Source of the DNA: Aphrophora alni
Lineage: Eukaryota > Arthropoda > Insecta > Hemiptera > Aphrophoridae
Direction: 5' to 3'
NCBI GenBank assembly: GCA_963513935.1
Contig: OY740769.1
Span: 66,918,984-66,982,983, forward strand
DNA length: 64,000 nucleotides
Shown piece by piece: positions 1 through 11,929 of the stretch (positions are counted from its first letter, which is position 1; the number at the start of each line of letters is the position of its first letter). Below the pieces are notes generated by a model. The model did not search any database, had not been told where the DNA came from, and saw only the letters and a list, made by a program, of their open reading frames with translations. The translations under genes and the position numbers were made by a program.

Positions 1-235
1 CCTTCCTCTCTTTTGCTACGCAACACGGATTCGACATATGTCGCCACCACACTCCAATTGTGTCTCGTTTGTATCATCTTTTTCACTGCCGTATCAGGAG
101 TGAACTGTCCAATGATTTCCTCTATGCCTTTTTTTGACGCTCAAATCGATCACAATGGAAAAAAGTATGGATCACGTCATCGCTCCTATCTGGTCGACAG
201 TACCTACAGTTAGGTGAGGACACCTTCCCCATGTT
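1..235 (-). pseudogene. R1-clade ORF2 C-terminal zinc-finger region (partial, frameshifted)
   Basis: Read on the minus strand from about 235, the frame gives HNMGKVSSPNCRYC, then about 13 residues on IHTFFHCDRF. This is the C-x2-C...H-x4-C finger found after the RT in R1-type LINEs. After a stop at about 124 (TAG following a 7-base homopolymer, plus positions 129-135) the next frame continues with a charged helical tail, to the window edge. One indel in the homopolymer explains the break. The finger sits directly against RT finger-domain sequence, whereas in intact elements several hundred residues separate the two. The true C-terminus is outside the window. Confidence 0.8.
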
Positions 236-1685
236 ATGGGTCATCCGGAGAAGATCCCTTGCCTTTATTAACAAGGACCAGTCGAGCTACCTTCCATCGG
301 GATGCAAAAACCCCCGCCTTCAGGCAATCATTAAACATGTTTAAGAGGAGATAAGGGTGATTTCGTGCCACAACTCTCAACACCTCCGATGGTACTCCGT
401 CTGGGCCAGGAGCCCTCCCACACTTAAGCGTCGTTACTGCTTCAACCAACTCAGTCTCTGCAAACAGTGGTATTTTCGTGCTATTGGATTGCGTTTTTCC
501 AGGATTGAGCGCTCGAGGATGACTGGGAAATAAACCTACTTTCCTCCGTGTCTTGATTTCACTCACGGGCTGATTCACTCTACACCCGCCAAGCTTACGA
601 GTCACCAGTTTGTATCCCTTACCCCAGGGATCTTGATCCACTTCGTCGCATAGTTTTTTCCAGCATTCTTGTTTGCTGGTCCGAATACTTAGAGTAAGAG
701 CTTTCTTAGCTAGCTTATGTTCCATCGAGAGCGCAGCTGCCTCTGGACTATTACGCGCTCACTGCGCTTTAATCCTCAGCCGAAGACACTTTCTCCTTAG
801 TTCTGCTATTTCGTCGGTCCACCAGTATGCTTGACGTCTGGGATTCCAAGAGGTCTTACGCGGCATGGCAAGATCACAAGCTTGCTTGATGTTGCGCGAG
901 AATTCATCGACAGTTGCCTCTGCTTCTCCACCTTCTGATGTTGCTGGTGATGGCATTGACAATGCACATATGCCAAAGTTGACAGCCTCTATCAGTAGTC
1001 TCTCGTCCAACTTTTTCACATTCCACTTTGGCAGTGTCCGTTGCCTATTTAATTCAGGCTTTCTCCTGTCATAAATGCTGAAGGCTATGTAGTTATGGTC
1101 GCTGCCTGTGTAGTGATCTAAAACTCGCCAATCTGTTACCCCTGTCACTAGTGCTTCCGATGCAAAGGTTACATCTGGGATAGAATGTCCATATCCTGGT
1201 CTCGCATACGTTGGAGTGTTTCCCTTGTTAAGGACCGAAAGTTCTAATCTGGAAGCCATTTCGTTTAGCAGCCTTCCTCTGCTGCCTGTATGTGTCATGC
1301 CCCAGTCGACCGCTCTAGCATTAAAGTCACCGGCAACCACCACTCTGTCCATGAATCCGCTTATTGTGTCCTCTATTGCACTCAAACTCTCTCTGAAAGC
1401 CTCGATTCCTTCGTTTGGGGATAGATAACAACTGACAAAGTTAATCGGTCCGCTTTTAACACAAACATAGCCATTCCCGGCACCATGATCAGCTACTGGG
1501 ACCCTAGTTGAGTCCAGTACCCAGACAGCAGCCCTGCCCGACAAATCCGAAAACCAAGAGTGGCTTTCCCGGTTACGATATTGTTCACTGATGATGGCAA
1601 TGTGAGTATCCGTTTCGCACGCCAGCTGTTCTAAAATTCCATCAGCAGCTCTGCATCTATTTAGGTTGCCTTGCAAAATCTTCAT
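234..1685 (-). pseudogene. R1-clade ORF2: endonuclease plus RT start, in-frame stop, RT core deleted
   Basis: The first 308 codons (1685 to 759) are an apurinic-type endonuclease. Visible motifs are QGNLNRC near the start, SEQYR (substrate-binding Glu region), GDFNAR (catalytic Asp/Asn), SIPDVTF and a terminal GSDHNYI (catalytic His). After an in-frame TGA at 759-761 the same frame continues through a linker to the RT fingers motif GRAPGPDGVPSEVLR and ends SSPDDP followed by TAA at 234-236. In a full element the polymerase core with its YADD box would follow; here it is gone. In intact copies the protein nicks target DNA and primes reverse transcription from the nick. The start codon overlaps the ORF1 stop as ATGA, which suggests termination-reinitiation, as reported for related LINEs. 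Dead copy. Confidence 0.9.
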
Positions 1686-3058
1686 AAACTTCTATTTTTT
1701 CTTTTCTTCGTTGCTAACGCATCTCGAAACACCCTGCACGTCCCAGTGCCTAGCACATGATCGACGGGAATGTTCCTATCTCCCAGCTCTGTGCAAAGAA
1801 CACATTTTGACTTCCCCTGACACCCTTGGGCCTTGTGACCTTCCTGCCCACATTTCCAGCATGAGTTACTCTGGTCAACACCTTTGCATTCTTTTCTAGT
1901 ATGTCCGTAGTGAAGACACCTGAAGCAGCGCATGACTTCCGTCCGACGTCTCACTCTGGCGTGGATCCACCCTATTTTCATTTTCTTCATTCCCAGTAGT
2001 CTGCATCCAGCAGTCTCTTCTGCGTCAACTATAGCCATGCATTGTTCCCTTGAGTTAGAGCCAAGTATCGTTACTTTAAAATCGGCAGTTGCGTCATCTC
2101 CTAGCTCACGTCTTACTGCATCAGAGACCTCTTCCTGGGATGTGCAAGAGTCCAGATCTAATATCTCAAGCCTTACTCGGGGGACCAAGCATTTCACATC
2201 ACCTCCTTCACCTATATCGGATTTAATTGCAACTTGTAGGGCACTCTTGTCTTTGTAGCTATCTAGCTCCAGTAACAGCCCTCCTTCAGCCGTCCGCCTT
2301 ATTCTGCGTACTTTAGTTCCTGTATCTTCAGGGCGTACATCCTTCCTTATTGGTCCAAGTATATCGGCATAGCTTTTACCAGCTGCTGGTTTGATTACCA
2401 CTGCGCTTTTTCTGACAATAGGGCCCCTTTGTTTATGTGTCTTAGTGATAGGTGTTTTATCGCTTTTCCCTTGTACAATTTTGGATGCTAAAGGTGTGTT
2501 TTGTGTCTTATTTTTCTTTGCCTCCTTTCTGGTCACTGTCCTCCATGCCTCCTGTCCTGTCAATATTTCTCTCCCATCAATTTCCATAGCAGCATCGGCT
2601 GAGCCCTGACTATTTGAGGAGACTCTATGGCGCTTACGAGGTGGCAGTCCACGGATCTGTTGAGGGCTAATGACAATAGTCATTGCCGCTCTCGCTGTTA
2701 GACTGGCGATTGCGTTCTGTCTTGACAGTCTGCACGCTTCCAGCACCTCCATTCCTTCTTCTATTTTTATGATTCCATTTTTAACAGACATATTCACATT
2801 CTTCTGCTTGCCTACAGATTGTCGTATTTCTTTCAGGAGCGCACTGATGGCGTTAATTTGTTCCTCTTCATTTTTGTCAGCTTCTGTGATTTGCCGCTGA
2901 AGCCTCTCTACCTCGTTATCTTTAGAAGAGATGATCGTGTTTGTGATCTTTCCTTGCAGATCATCTATGTCCTTTCCTATATTATCATCTTCTGCCATGA
3001 AGACAGGTGAAGATGTATCTACACCTGTCTTCATGGCAGAAGATGATAATATCTTCAC
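1682..3058 (-). CDS. R1-clade LINE ORF1 (Gag-like RNA-binding protein)
   Basis: 458 codons, open. The N-terminal third is predicted coiled-coil (Glu/Lys/Gln-rich heptads after about residue 30), the middle is basic, and an RRM-like region precedes the C-terminal zinc knuckles. Visible knuckles are CFRCLHYGHTRKEC, CWKCGQEGHKAQGC, and a third starting CVLC with a wider H...C spacing. This is the usual nucleic-acid-binding end of R1/TRAS ORF1. The stop overlaps the ORF2 start by 4 bases (ATGA). The annotated start lies inside a 31-bp inverted repeat. The inner Met at 2998 (MAEDDN) may be closer to ancestral sequence, with the upstream reading frame (2985-3455) belonging to the same protein before the inverted duplication broke the frame. 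Confidence 0.85.
   Translation of the reverse strand: MKILSSSAMKTGVDTSSPVFMAEDDNIGKDIDDLQGKITNTIISSKDNEVERLQRQITEADKNEEEQINAISALLKEIRQSVGKQKNVNMSVKNGIIKIEEGMEVLEACRLSRQNAIASLTARAAMTIVISPQQIRGLPPRKRHRVSSNSQGSADAAMEIDGREILTGQEAWRTVTRKEAKKNKTQNTPLASKIVQGKSDKTPITKTHKQRGPIVRKSAVVIKPAAGKSYADILGPIRKDVRPEDTGTKVRRIRRTAEGGLLLELDSYKDKSALQVAIKSDIGEGGDVKCLVPRVRLEILDLDSCTSQEEVSDAVRRELGDDATADFKVTILGSNSREQCMAIVDAEETAGCRLLGMKKMKIGWIHARVRRRTEVMRCFRCLHYGHTRKECKGVDQSNSCWKCGQEGHKAQGCQGKSKCVLCTELGDRNIPVDHVLGTGTCRVFRDALATKKRKNRSL
2979..3052. repeat. 31-bp perfect inverted repeat (hairpin) in LINE ORF1
   Basis: Arms at 2979-3009 and 3022-3052 are exact reverse complements, separated by a 12-base loop (3010-3021). 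Both arms contain the codons around an ORF1 methionine, so the same peptide-coding segment is present in both directions. It lies where the two ORF1 reading frames meet. Confidence 0.9.
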
Positions 3059-3455
3059 CTGTTCGAGCGTCTGTGGTCGGTGAAGTGCACGGTGGTGTCC
3101 TCTGAATTAAAGGTCTCCTCTCAAAATGACCCCCCTTCACTTCATTTGGTGTAGTAGCTGCGTCAAGGCCCAAGTGATCCGACCCTGTCGCTTTGCTGTC
3201 GATGGCTGACGATGTCCTGAGGCCTTGCTCACCTCCGACGAATGCCGGTACTGGGGATCCTACTCCCTTTCCACTTGTAATGTCTCGGGCCAAGTGAACA
3301 ACCCCCTCTGACGAATCAGCGTGTGCTTGGTCGCCCCCAGAATCCTTGCGACCAGCGCCGGCCACCGGGGCTTTCACCCGATCGGAACCGGCGGTGAGAT
3401 TCACCTTTGCAGGCTTACCCACCTGGGGTAATATCGTATTTAAGTCACACATCAT
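2985..3455 (-). pseudogene. Probable N-terminal part of the same LINE ORF1, out of frame
   Basis: 156 codons on the minus strand, Gly/Ala/Ser/Asp-rich, with composition and GC content like the LINE and unlike the AT-rich flank. It starts at Met-Met-Cys near 3455 and runs into the inverted repeat at 2979-3052, beyond which the main ORF1 continues in another frame. I infer that both were once one ORF1 and that the inverted duplication shifted the frame. Alternatively this is a separate 5' leader ORF of the element. No domain recognised. Confidence 0.5.
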
Positions 3456-3460
3456 GAAAA

Positions 3461-6400
3461 TTTACATGAAAGATTTATATTGGAATCTGTACTCAGAAGT
3501 TCCACAGAGTATAACCAAACATATTTTTCTACACTGATCAACTCTCTATACATGGACGTCATGGATGATACAATTAACCAACTTTCTAATACAAAATGAA
3601 CTTGGCTATGATGGAATATTCTCTTTGGCTGAAATGTAAAAGAACACTTGATTTGCTACAACATGGAAATCGTCATATTTTGAAATCAAGATGTTGCTAG
3701 AGAAAGCCCAGTTGGCTATTAGTAACCTGGTTATGACTGGAAAAATAACTAGTGGCATAATTAGGAACTTAAAGAATTTTGTTGTAATAAAAAAATTGAA
3801 CCAATCCTATTCTGAATAACAAAAAAGTTTAGAAAATGTACATAACACATATATTTTAAAACTGAGCATCTTTTCTGTTGTAGGCCCTAATCTGGTTTAT
3901 TATAATATAATTTATTAAACTAATAATTATTTATTTACCTGAAATAAACATATGATACTAACACAGTTTTTATTGCTATATTTTACTGAAATTTCCTAGT
4001 TTAAAAAGTAGGCCTACTTATAAAACCAATTTGTTAACAGCTTCATAAATTTGCTTGTAAAAATCCCCCACAATAATCCAATGATGAACACTTGTAGTGA
4101 CAGAATAATTTGATTTTAGTTTATCTTCCTATATCCGTTATTGAGTAGTACATTATAGAAAATGTCTAGTTCGTTGGGAATTGTTTGTTTAAAACAAATT
4201 TTGGGTTGTAACAATTCATTATTTATATAGTTGTTTTCCTCTTTAATATTTCACAATATAAAGTTGGGCGCCATTTTGTAATGTTTATTACAAAAAATAA
4301 AAATATATTAAAAATTATTACAAAAAAAAAATGTACTCTTGAAGAGAGCATAAAGTTTCTCTGAAGTTGCAAGTTCTTTAAAACAGTGTACTTTGGAGAA
4401 TCTCAAATAAAATAGAGAATCCTTCTTTCTGAAATGCACATTTTATTAATAAGTTTCATACAAATTCAAAGTATTAGCTGAAAAGACAAAATTATACATA
4501 ACATCTTACACTTACACCCTATATTAAGCAAAATTATATTTCATTAAAACTTCATTTGATATTAATATTATGGTTGCAACCTAATTTCAAAGTGAAAACT
4601 CTCATATTCCAAAAATTTTTTTTTTTATATTACACAATGTCTTTTATTAAATATTTATTCTTTTTAAATTTAAAACATCTAATTCAACAAGTCAAACAAT
4701 GAAAATCTTTTAATTATAAAATTCTTTAATAATTATGATCAAATAAAATATTTTTCCTTATTGGAAAAACATGTGATTATTCTGCAAACATGTTATTCAA
4801 ATTTCAACAATCAATTACAAATTCTAATAATTTTTATATTTAAATTTCTATAAAAAATAGTTTAAGCATGTTATACCAAACATGCATTTATGCACAGAAG
4901 TTAAATTGTATATTTTACATAAAACTTTCAATTAATTAACGTAATTTCCTGGTTGAAACCACATGGCGTCGTTCTATAAAAAATCCCCTCTCTCTTCAAA
5001 AAATAACTTTTGCAGTTTTACATTTCACTTTTCTATCAGTCACAATTGTATATTTTGTCTTTAATTCAAAACACTTTTTAGTCAAATCACATAGTTTTTC
5101 TTAAAAACACAAATACTTTTCCTTTTTTATATATGTTTTTTTCCTGCATCCGCAGTACATTTAGTCTATTTGCATAATTTTTTACTACCACGTCTTTTTA
5201 CTTTAATTTATTTCTCTCTTGTTTAAACTGACTCACATAATTACATAATAGTTCTTTAAATATAACTTTTAGTCCTTTATAAAAACACTTTCTTTCGACG
5301 ATTCGACTTTGTTTCGGCAAACATATTTATTACTTCATGCGTGCTACCTCTCAGAAAGCCTAGATCCAACTGACTTGAATACTAACTTATTAATTCACAT
5401 TATACTTTCATAAATTGAAACTCTTGTCTTTTTATAAAAATACTTTCTTTCTACTACAGTTCGACATTGTCTCGACAAACGTATTTATTACTTATACGTG
5501 TTACCTCTCATGAAGCCTAGATCCAACCGACACAAACTTGGTTGGCAACAGCATTCCCACTATTTTTCAAAATGTTAATGTGGCATATTTCTCATAACTA
5601 AAATTATACCTATTTTAAATAATAACATACCTATAATAAATTTCTCTGATCATTTTGTACTAATTACTTTCTTTATTTATTTTATTCATTTTATTCAAAA
5701 AACAAAATACATTTCTTGTTTGTTGCATTGAGTTAAACGTACTCTCCATTCAATCTAAGATCACCAAACTAAAAATCTACACTATTACAGGGTTAGAGTT
5801 TAAAACGACACATAGCCTATTATTTTTAGATTTTGTAGGGATAGGTGACACATCTTTACCTATCTACTGATTAAGAAAGTGAATAGTGTGTATGAAATAT
5901 TTCAGAACTTTAGTGTTTTATAGTATTTTTCTATTTGCGCACCACTAGGAAATACCAAGGATCATTTTCCAAGGTAAATCTCCTATCCATACAAAATATA
6001 AAAAAAAAAGTTATATTAGATTAGAAATCTTACGAATTTCTTGTAAAAGTTTGAGTTTGTAATAGTGTTTTTTGCTTTTTCTTTTAAAAGTTTAAGTTAT
6101 TTTATAATTAATCTTCATTTAAATATGAGATGAAAATTGCAGCTGTTTTTATGTGTGAAAAGGATATTTTAATTGAAGGTTTTGTGTATTTATATTTAAT
6201 TAATGTATTCACTTGTTGCATGAAATTGTATAGTCATACACAACTAATAATTTAATATGAATATGAATACTAACATTTAACTACTAATATTTTTAAGAAG
6301 TTTTTTTAGATCAGTTGTTTATTTTTTGTCAATATTGTATACATATAAATGACAACAGAAATACATAAAGTAATGATTAGAAATATTTGAAAGAAATTTT

Positions 6401-7464
6401 TATATTTTGGTTGTTATTTTTCTTAATCTTGTACATATATGAAAAACAATACTATAAATATATTGTGTTTAATATGAATTTTAATTATGAATAAAGTCAG
6501 AAGTGTCCAAGAATTATTGATGAGGAAATATTTTTAAGTGAAAATTAAAGATCTGAAAAAGTTAATACGAAAAATGAGTTTAAGTATTATGTCTATAATT
6601 ATAAACATTTCAAACAAAATAAAGAGAAAAATTGTCATATTTTTTGTATTACAAAGTTTTTTATAATTTATTTCATAATAGCCAATAGTATAATAGGGTC
6701 TATGAGTCTGTGTCAGTTTGTGAGGCTCAATAACTTTCGAACAAATTAGTTTTTTATTTTATTTTATTTTTTTAAATATCTTTGACAAGATTGTTAATCA
6801 GTAACAATGGCAAAGCAGTTACAAAATGGAGCCATTAATGCTAAAGTAGTTTCATAGTTTTTGGTCAATCTTAATACAAGTTGTAAGAACATTAGGATTT
6901 TTACCTTAGACATTTCTTTTATATAAAAATTCAGTGTATAAATAATACAGTAAATACTGTATAAAAACCAACTGGATGAAAACGAAACTGTTGGAATTTT
7001 TGGCAGTGATTTATTTCTAGGTCATGCATAAGTTAAATATAAAATTTGATACATTTTTAACCACCCACCTAACAATCTGTGTGGTAAATGCTTTTATTTA
7101 AAAGAAGTAAACTTGAACATTTTCGGCAAAATTACACCATTTTTAAAATAAAAAATTAGGGAATAATAGTGGTTTAAATCTCACCGGTAAATACTATTTT
7201 GAAGCATGATAAATTTTCAGCATTTAACCAGTACTTTATTTTGAATGGCCTTACATATTTCTTATGGAGCTTATAGCCTTTCCCCACACTCAAATTAAAA
7301 TATATTATATATTTTCATATTTTCTTTGTATATTCATCATAAGAGCTACCTACATGCTAAATATAACAATTACTGATTCTAAAATTAAGTTCATTTATAA
7401 TATATTTTTTAACTTGTATTTTTTCAAAATAATATTTTTTTATTATCAAAGACTTGTATTTCAG
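3461..7464. other. AT-rich sequence without recognised genes
   Basis: About 4 kb between the LINE and the first exon I can support. No ORF with family resemblance on either strand. Upstream exons of the plus-strand coiled-coil gene should lie here or further left, but none could be identified with confidence. The only structure seen is the local duplication at 5271-5540. Confidence 0.6.
5271..5540. repeat. Two diverged copies of a roughly 115-bp segment
   Basis: 5271-5388 and 5426-5540 share blocks such as TATAAAAA.ACTTTCTTTC, TCGACA(or T)TTGT, a TATTTATTACTT block and GCCTAGATCCAAC, in the same order and spacing, period about 155 bp. An old tandem duplication; no function evident. Confidence 0.75.
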
Positions 7465-7576
7465 ACGTATAGCTGAAAATCAAATTGAAAAAATATCAAG
7501 GGATTATTCAAAGCTGCAGGAAGTTTACGAGGAAAGCAAGAATCAATTGGATACATCGAAACTATCTGAACAATCG
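7465..7576 (+). CDS. Internal exon of a coiled-coil host gene
   Basis: Acceptor TTGTATTTCAG immediately before 7465 and donor GT at 7577 (TCG|GTTAGT). The 112-bp exon starts with the third base of a codon and ends in phase 0. It encodes RIAENQIEKISRDYSKLQ and continues with charged residues typical of a coiled coil (Glu, Lys, Gln, Leu at heptad spacing). Its end phase matches the next exon at 10634. The gene is not identified; the exon is the most 5' one I can support. Confidence 0.75.
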
Positions 7577-8957
7577 GTTAGTTCAGTGATTCATTCTTTA
7601 AAATGTTTATGTTTAGACTGGTCCAAAGTTTATTGCTAACATAAAAAAAAAAAAGTTTTTATGATAAATTTTAGATAATTTAAAAATAACAGCTTCTATT
7701 TGCATTCTCTATATCATTTCATTCTATAGAAAAAATTAAGTACCAGTAATAATAAGTTTTCTAATTTTTTTTTTTAATTACATGGCATTCATATCAATAA
7801 ATTATAAAGGTAAATTAAAATTCAGGACCTCGATGATCATGTGAATACCAAATGTTAAGTAATAACTTACAAACTTTAGAATTTGGAAAAAGCAACTACG
7901 GTTGCCTTGATTGCTTTACTTACATTGACGTAATTATACCCACTAGATTAAAAATTCTTTTGGCATAACCTGTTCCAAGTTGTCATTACTTTGAACTATA
8001 AAAGGGAATCCCACCCCAGATTGACTGGAATTTATTGTTTCCAAAGGATTCACCTGGCAATAATGTCCCCAATTTCAGAATTTAATTTCAACTATTGATC
8101 AAGCTGGCAAAATATCCAATGTGTTTGCCATTAACTAGAGAAGAACAGTTTTCTATACCCAACTTTAGACTCTGAGAAACACCAGAATTTCCACATACTA
8201 TGTATAAAAATTATCATACCAGACTTTGCTAACAGTAAACAAATAAGTCGAGCAACTCTGGAACTAGAGTTTATTTACTATTCAAATAAATCTGACCTGC
8301 GTCTAAGCCCAAGGTGAAGACAATAACATTACAATTCATCATGTTCAACCACTGTTCTTACTATTTGCAATATAAATGACAATACCTTTTATATTACAAC
8401 TTTTAAATACTCCAAAATGTTTTAGAAGATTTAGTCATACTGCTCTGCCTAGACTAGACTTTTATGTCTCTGAGGTTGATGTAATTTTTACCAGTATGAG
8501 CAAATCAAAAATGAACTATTTGAACCCAGTTTGAAAAGGATTTAATTTATCACTGAAGGAGCACTATCGTTTTATTTATTTATTGTAGTGTTTTCTTCAT
8601 AAAATATTTTATTTGAATAACATAATGCATAATACTAGAATAACTAAACAAGACAATATTGGATACTTATGACAACTATTACATCAACTTATTCCAATCC
8701 ATGAAAGGTACTTTATTATAATGTACAATAAATATTTCCCACATGTCCAGACCTCATAATTTATTGTAAAACACTTTTGGCATTTGCTAGAAAATAACTA
8801 TCTTTTTTTGCCAGTTATCTATTTAAAGAAATATTAGTTGTCTTAACAAAAAATGTTATTTATTTTTTTCTTGTGGATTGATTCCGAGACTTTTGTTGTC
8901 CAAAATTAGGTTATAGGGATCAGAACATTCCTTGAAAAATCAAGGTGATTGGTCAAG

Positions 8958-9019
<62 letters not shown>

Positions 9020-9240
9020 TTTTTCAAACTTAAGACTAATAAAGTCTGACCCCGAGGTTTATAGAAAAAACCTTTTTGGGGTGATACACATGAAACTTAG
9101 AATCTATAAGACAAGAGCTAGAGATAAAGGTGGCGGCTGATCGGTTACATTATTGATGATTCACCGAACTTTGTTAAACTATGTTCATCTCTCAACATGG
9201 AAGAAACAACAAAAGACAAAGGCTACTTATTATTTATACA
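7577..9240. other. Intron sequence, no further gene seen
   Basis: Intron of the coiled-coil gene. Apart from the TA microsatellite I see only AT-rich unique sequence with no supported coding or RNA features. Confidence 0.6.
8959..9016. repeat. (TA)29 microsatellite
   Basis: Uninterrupted TA dinucleotides in the intron between the exons at 7465 and 10634. Confidence 0.98.
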
Positions 9241-10240
9241 GGAAAAATAATTTTTTTTTATATATAAATAATATTAATTATGCCAAAATAGAAAATATAT
9301 ATCTTAGTTAACACAAAAAAAAAAACAAAAAAAAAAACTTACCCTAAACAATTAAGTATTCTTCAACCTAACAATAAAACAACACAAAAAATATTCCTTA
9401 TAAGTCATATCTTATTCTAAACAGTCATAAAACATAGAAATATTATCATGAAACAGAAGATATGTTTTTAACACTCTTAAGAATTTACTTAACTTTTAAC
9501 AATTTTAATTTAATGGGGCAAGTAATTATAAAATTTCGGAGCAAGATAGGTGAAAAACTTTTTATATAAAGTAAGTCTAGGTCTTGGAACATACGCATTC
9601 AATCTATTTTTAAGGATTACAGTAGGATTTCGAATATCTTCTCTTTGTTTGTTACTCTTATTATAATAAACTTTTAATACCTTATAAATATACAAATTCT
9701 TTATAGGTAGAATCTCAAGTTTTCTATAAATAAGTAAAGCGTGTTCTAATTTTGATTTATTATCTATAATACGAATAAATGAGTTTTGTTGAACAACAAT
9801 TGCTTTCATTGTAGTATTATAAGTGCCGCCCCATAAGGTCAAAGCATACTCTAACTTCGAATTAACAAAGGCAAAGTACAAAGTTCGTAACAAGTCCTGA
9901 CTACAAAAGGGTCTAAGTAAATAGAAAATCCTTGTATATTTAATAACCTTATCTTTTATATAATTTATGTGAATCTTCCAAGTTAGCCTGCTGTCAACAA
10001 ATAATCCCAAGTATTTAATTTCATCTATAAGAGTAATAGGTAAACAGTTGCAGTTTGGTGATGTACAGTCAACTTCATGGTATTTGAGTAATAGGTTTAC
10101 ACGTTTTTTGTCATTTAAGTTAAAAATTAACGCTTGGGTTTTAGGGCTCATTGCTAAACAATTTTCGGTAAACCAAAGTCTAAGCAAATTAATATCGTTT
10201 TGCATACTGTTTTGTAAATCTTGGAGAAAATATATATATT
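9241..10240 (-). pseudogene. 5'-truncated LINE: C-terminal part of a reverse transcriptase ORF
   Basis: A 231-codon minus-strand ORF (10205 to 9510), open upstream to about 10236, matches the end of CR1/Jockey-type LINE ORF2. It has a helix with a KT-x-LIFNL thumb-type motif, then EIKYLGLFVDSRLTWKIHI, the LRTLYFAFVNSKLEYALTLWG block and a basic tail. In these elements this part is the RT thumb and C-terminal region; fingers and palm are missing, as expected from incomplete target-primed reverse transcription. The T-run near 9251 on the plus strand could be the copied poly(A) tail. It has no internal stops over 231 codons, so it is younger than the related LINE at 31844-44330, which shares its C-terminal sequence. 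Confidence 0.8.
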
Positions 10241-10633
10241 AATTCATTAACACCAGTATTTCTAAAACTACACTTTTTAATGATTTTTGGAAACTAAATC
10301 TTTATAGGAAGTGACCAAATATATAGTTTTTAAAATATAAAAGGGTAAATTATGTGAGTAGGTTATATAGTAAGTAAAATATTAAGATTTTATTTTTAGT
10401 TTTCAAAAGGAAAGTTTAGTAAAAATTATGTGTCAAATTTCGTTGAGAATTCAAAATTGTTTTAAAAAACTAAGCCTGTAGTAACAAAAAAATGACAAAA
10501 TAATAATAATGAAAATTCCATAAAATATTAAAAAATGTTATTAAATAAATATAATGAATAATTATTGATTATTTGAAAACAGACTCTGGTAAGAACTCTT
10601 AAAATTTTCTTCTAATTTTGTTTATTTTTTCAG

Positions 10634-10746
10634 CCAGATAATTTAGAAATGGGTGAGAATCAAACTCAAGATATGAATTTAAAAGATGTAGAAATTAAAC
10701 TACTTAAGAATAAAATTAATGACTTGACTGAACAAATGGAACAAAT
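10634..10746 (+). CDS. Internal exon of the coiled-coil host gene
   Basis: Acceptor TTTTTTCAG before 10634, strong donor AT|GTAAGT at 10747. The 113-bp exon starts in phase 0 and ends after two bases of an ATG codon completed by the next exon. It encodes PDNLEMGENQTQDM followed by a heptad-rich stretch (VEIKLLKNKINDLTEQMEQ). The ORF is too short to stand alone, but the splice sites and phase agree with both neighbours. Confidence 0.8.
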
Positions 10747-11865
10747 GTAAGTAACTACTTAAAACAACCCAATTTTTGATAAAACTTTAATTTATGTATT
10801 ATGGAGGAATGGTATAAATAGGTATTGAAGAAAATGGCTTAAGAGTATTTTAGTTTTTTTTTTTTTTTTAATACAGAAAGATTAAAAATGATAGACCTGA
10901 TTTCAAATGTTTAATCACTTAATATATAACTTGGATTCTAAAATTTAGACATGACTTTTATTGTATAACACTAGCAAACCCACAAAATTTTATTGGTTTT
11001 AGCATGTACGGTACTGATTATATAGTGTGACTGTATAAAAAAGGGTCAATTGGTTCTTTAATTAGCTGAATTAAAATCAATTGTTGTTTAAGTTCAGCAT
11101 CACTCAGTTTGTTATACCTCAGGTAAACATCCATATACTACTAAAGTGGTAGAATCAATTTAAACGAACTGGGAGTATGAAAGAAGAAGATATAATTAAT
11201 TTTGTGTTTAAGTTAGTTACAGAAGTTAGTTAATTCCATAATAAAGCTTGCATTTAAGAATACCAAAAACAGATCAAAAGATTTATGTAAACAAATGAGA
11301 TTATTTAGGAGTTATTACATTCAAAGAAGATAATAGGCCAAAATACGTTAACTTAAAAAATGATATACTGTACCTAACTGATTGAAATGAAAGCTGTTAT
11401 TTACATCTCATATGAACAGATTTAACTGATATTATTTTTTTTTCATTTGGACTAACAACATTTTGTGGAATTTTTGGATCACTTGAGATTCACAGAAAGT
11501 TATGTCTGTAGCAGTTTTATGTTTAATTTTTTATTCAACCATCTTTTTTATCAATGAAAAAATATTAACTGGAACAATGTTATTACTAAACATAATTTTC
11601 TTTAAAACAGTAAAATAAAAATAATAAAAAATTGAAATTGTACTCTAACACAATGGTCTACCTCTTGTAATGGACTGAAAATAGCCCCAGTCGATCCAAT
11701 AGAATATTTTATGGAAAAATATAATATGATATCAATCATATTGACTAGGTACTGTAAAAAATAACTAACGTTCAAAGTAAAAGCCAATTCATAAGGGATT
11801 AGTATACTTATAGAACCTAGACTTTCAGGAATCTACCTATCAAAAAAAGAACAATCCAAATATTT

Positions 11866-11929
<64 letters not shown>

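Larger units (their letters stand above)
1..3460 (-). mobile_element. R1-clade non-LTR retrotransposon, internally deleted
   Basis: On the minus strand the order is an ORF1 N-terminal part, ORF1 with three CCHC-like zinc knuckles, then ORF2 with an AP-type endonuclease and the start of reverse transcriptase, then the C-terminal zinc-finger domain. This is the plan of R1/TRAS/SART-type LINEs. The 3' end lies beyond the left edge; the 5' end is near 3460, where coding signal stops and AT-rich DNA begins. The catalytic core of RT is missing (joint near 233), ORF2 has an in-frame TGA at 759-761, and there is a frameshift in a 7-T run at 129-135. This copy cannot encode a working RT. It is clearly less AT-rich than its surroundings. 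Confidence 0.9.

Noticed and set aside
1216..2900. Several plus-strand ORFs of 60-108 codons
   Set aside because: Shadows of the minus-strand LINE ORF1 and ORF2.
1..3460. Telomere-specific TRAS-type element
   Set aside because: Domain order fits R1, TRAS and related lineages alike; no TTAGG repeat at the visible 5' junction, and the 3' junction is outside the window.
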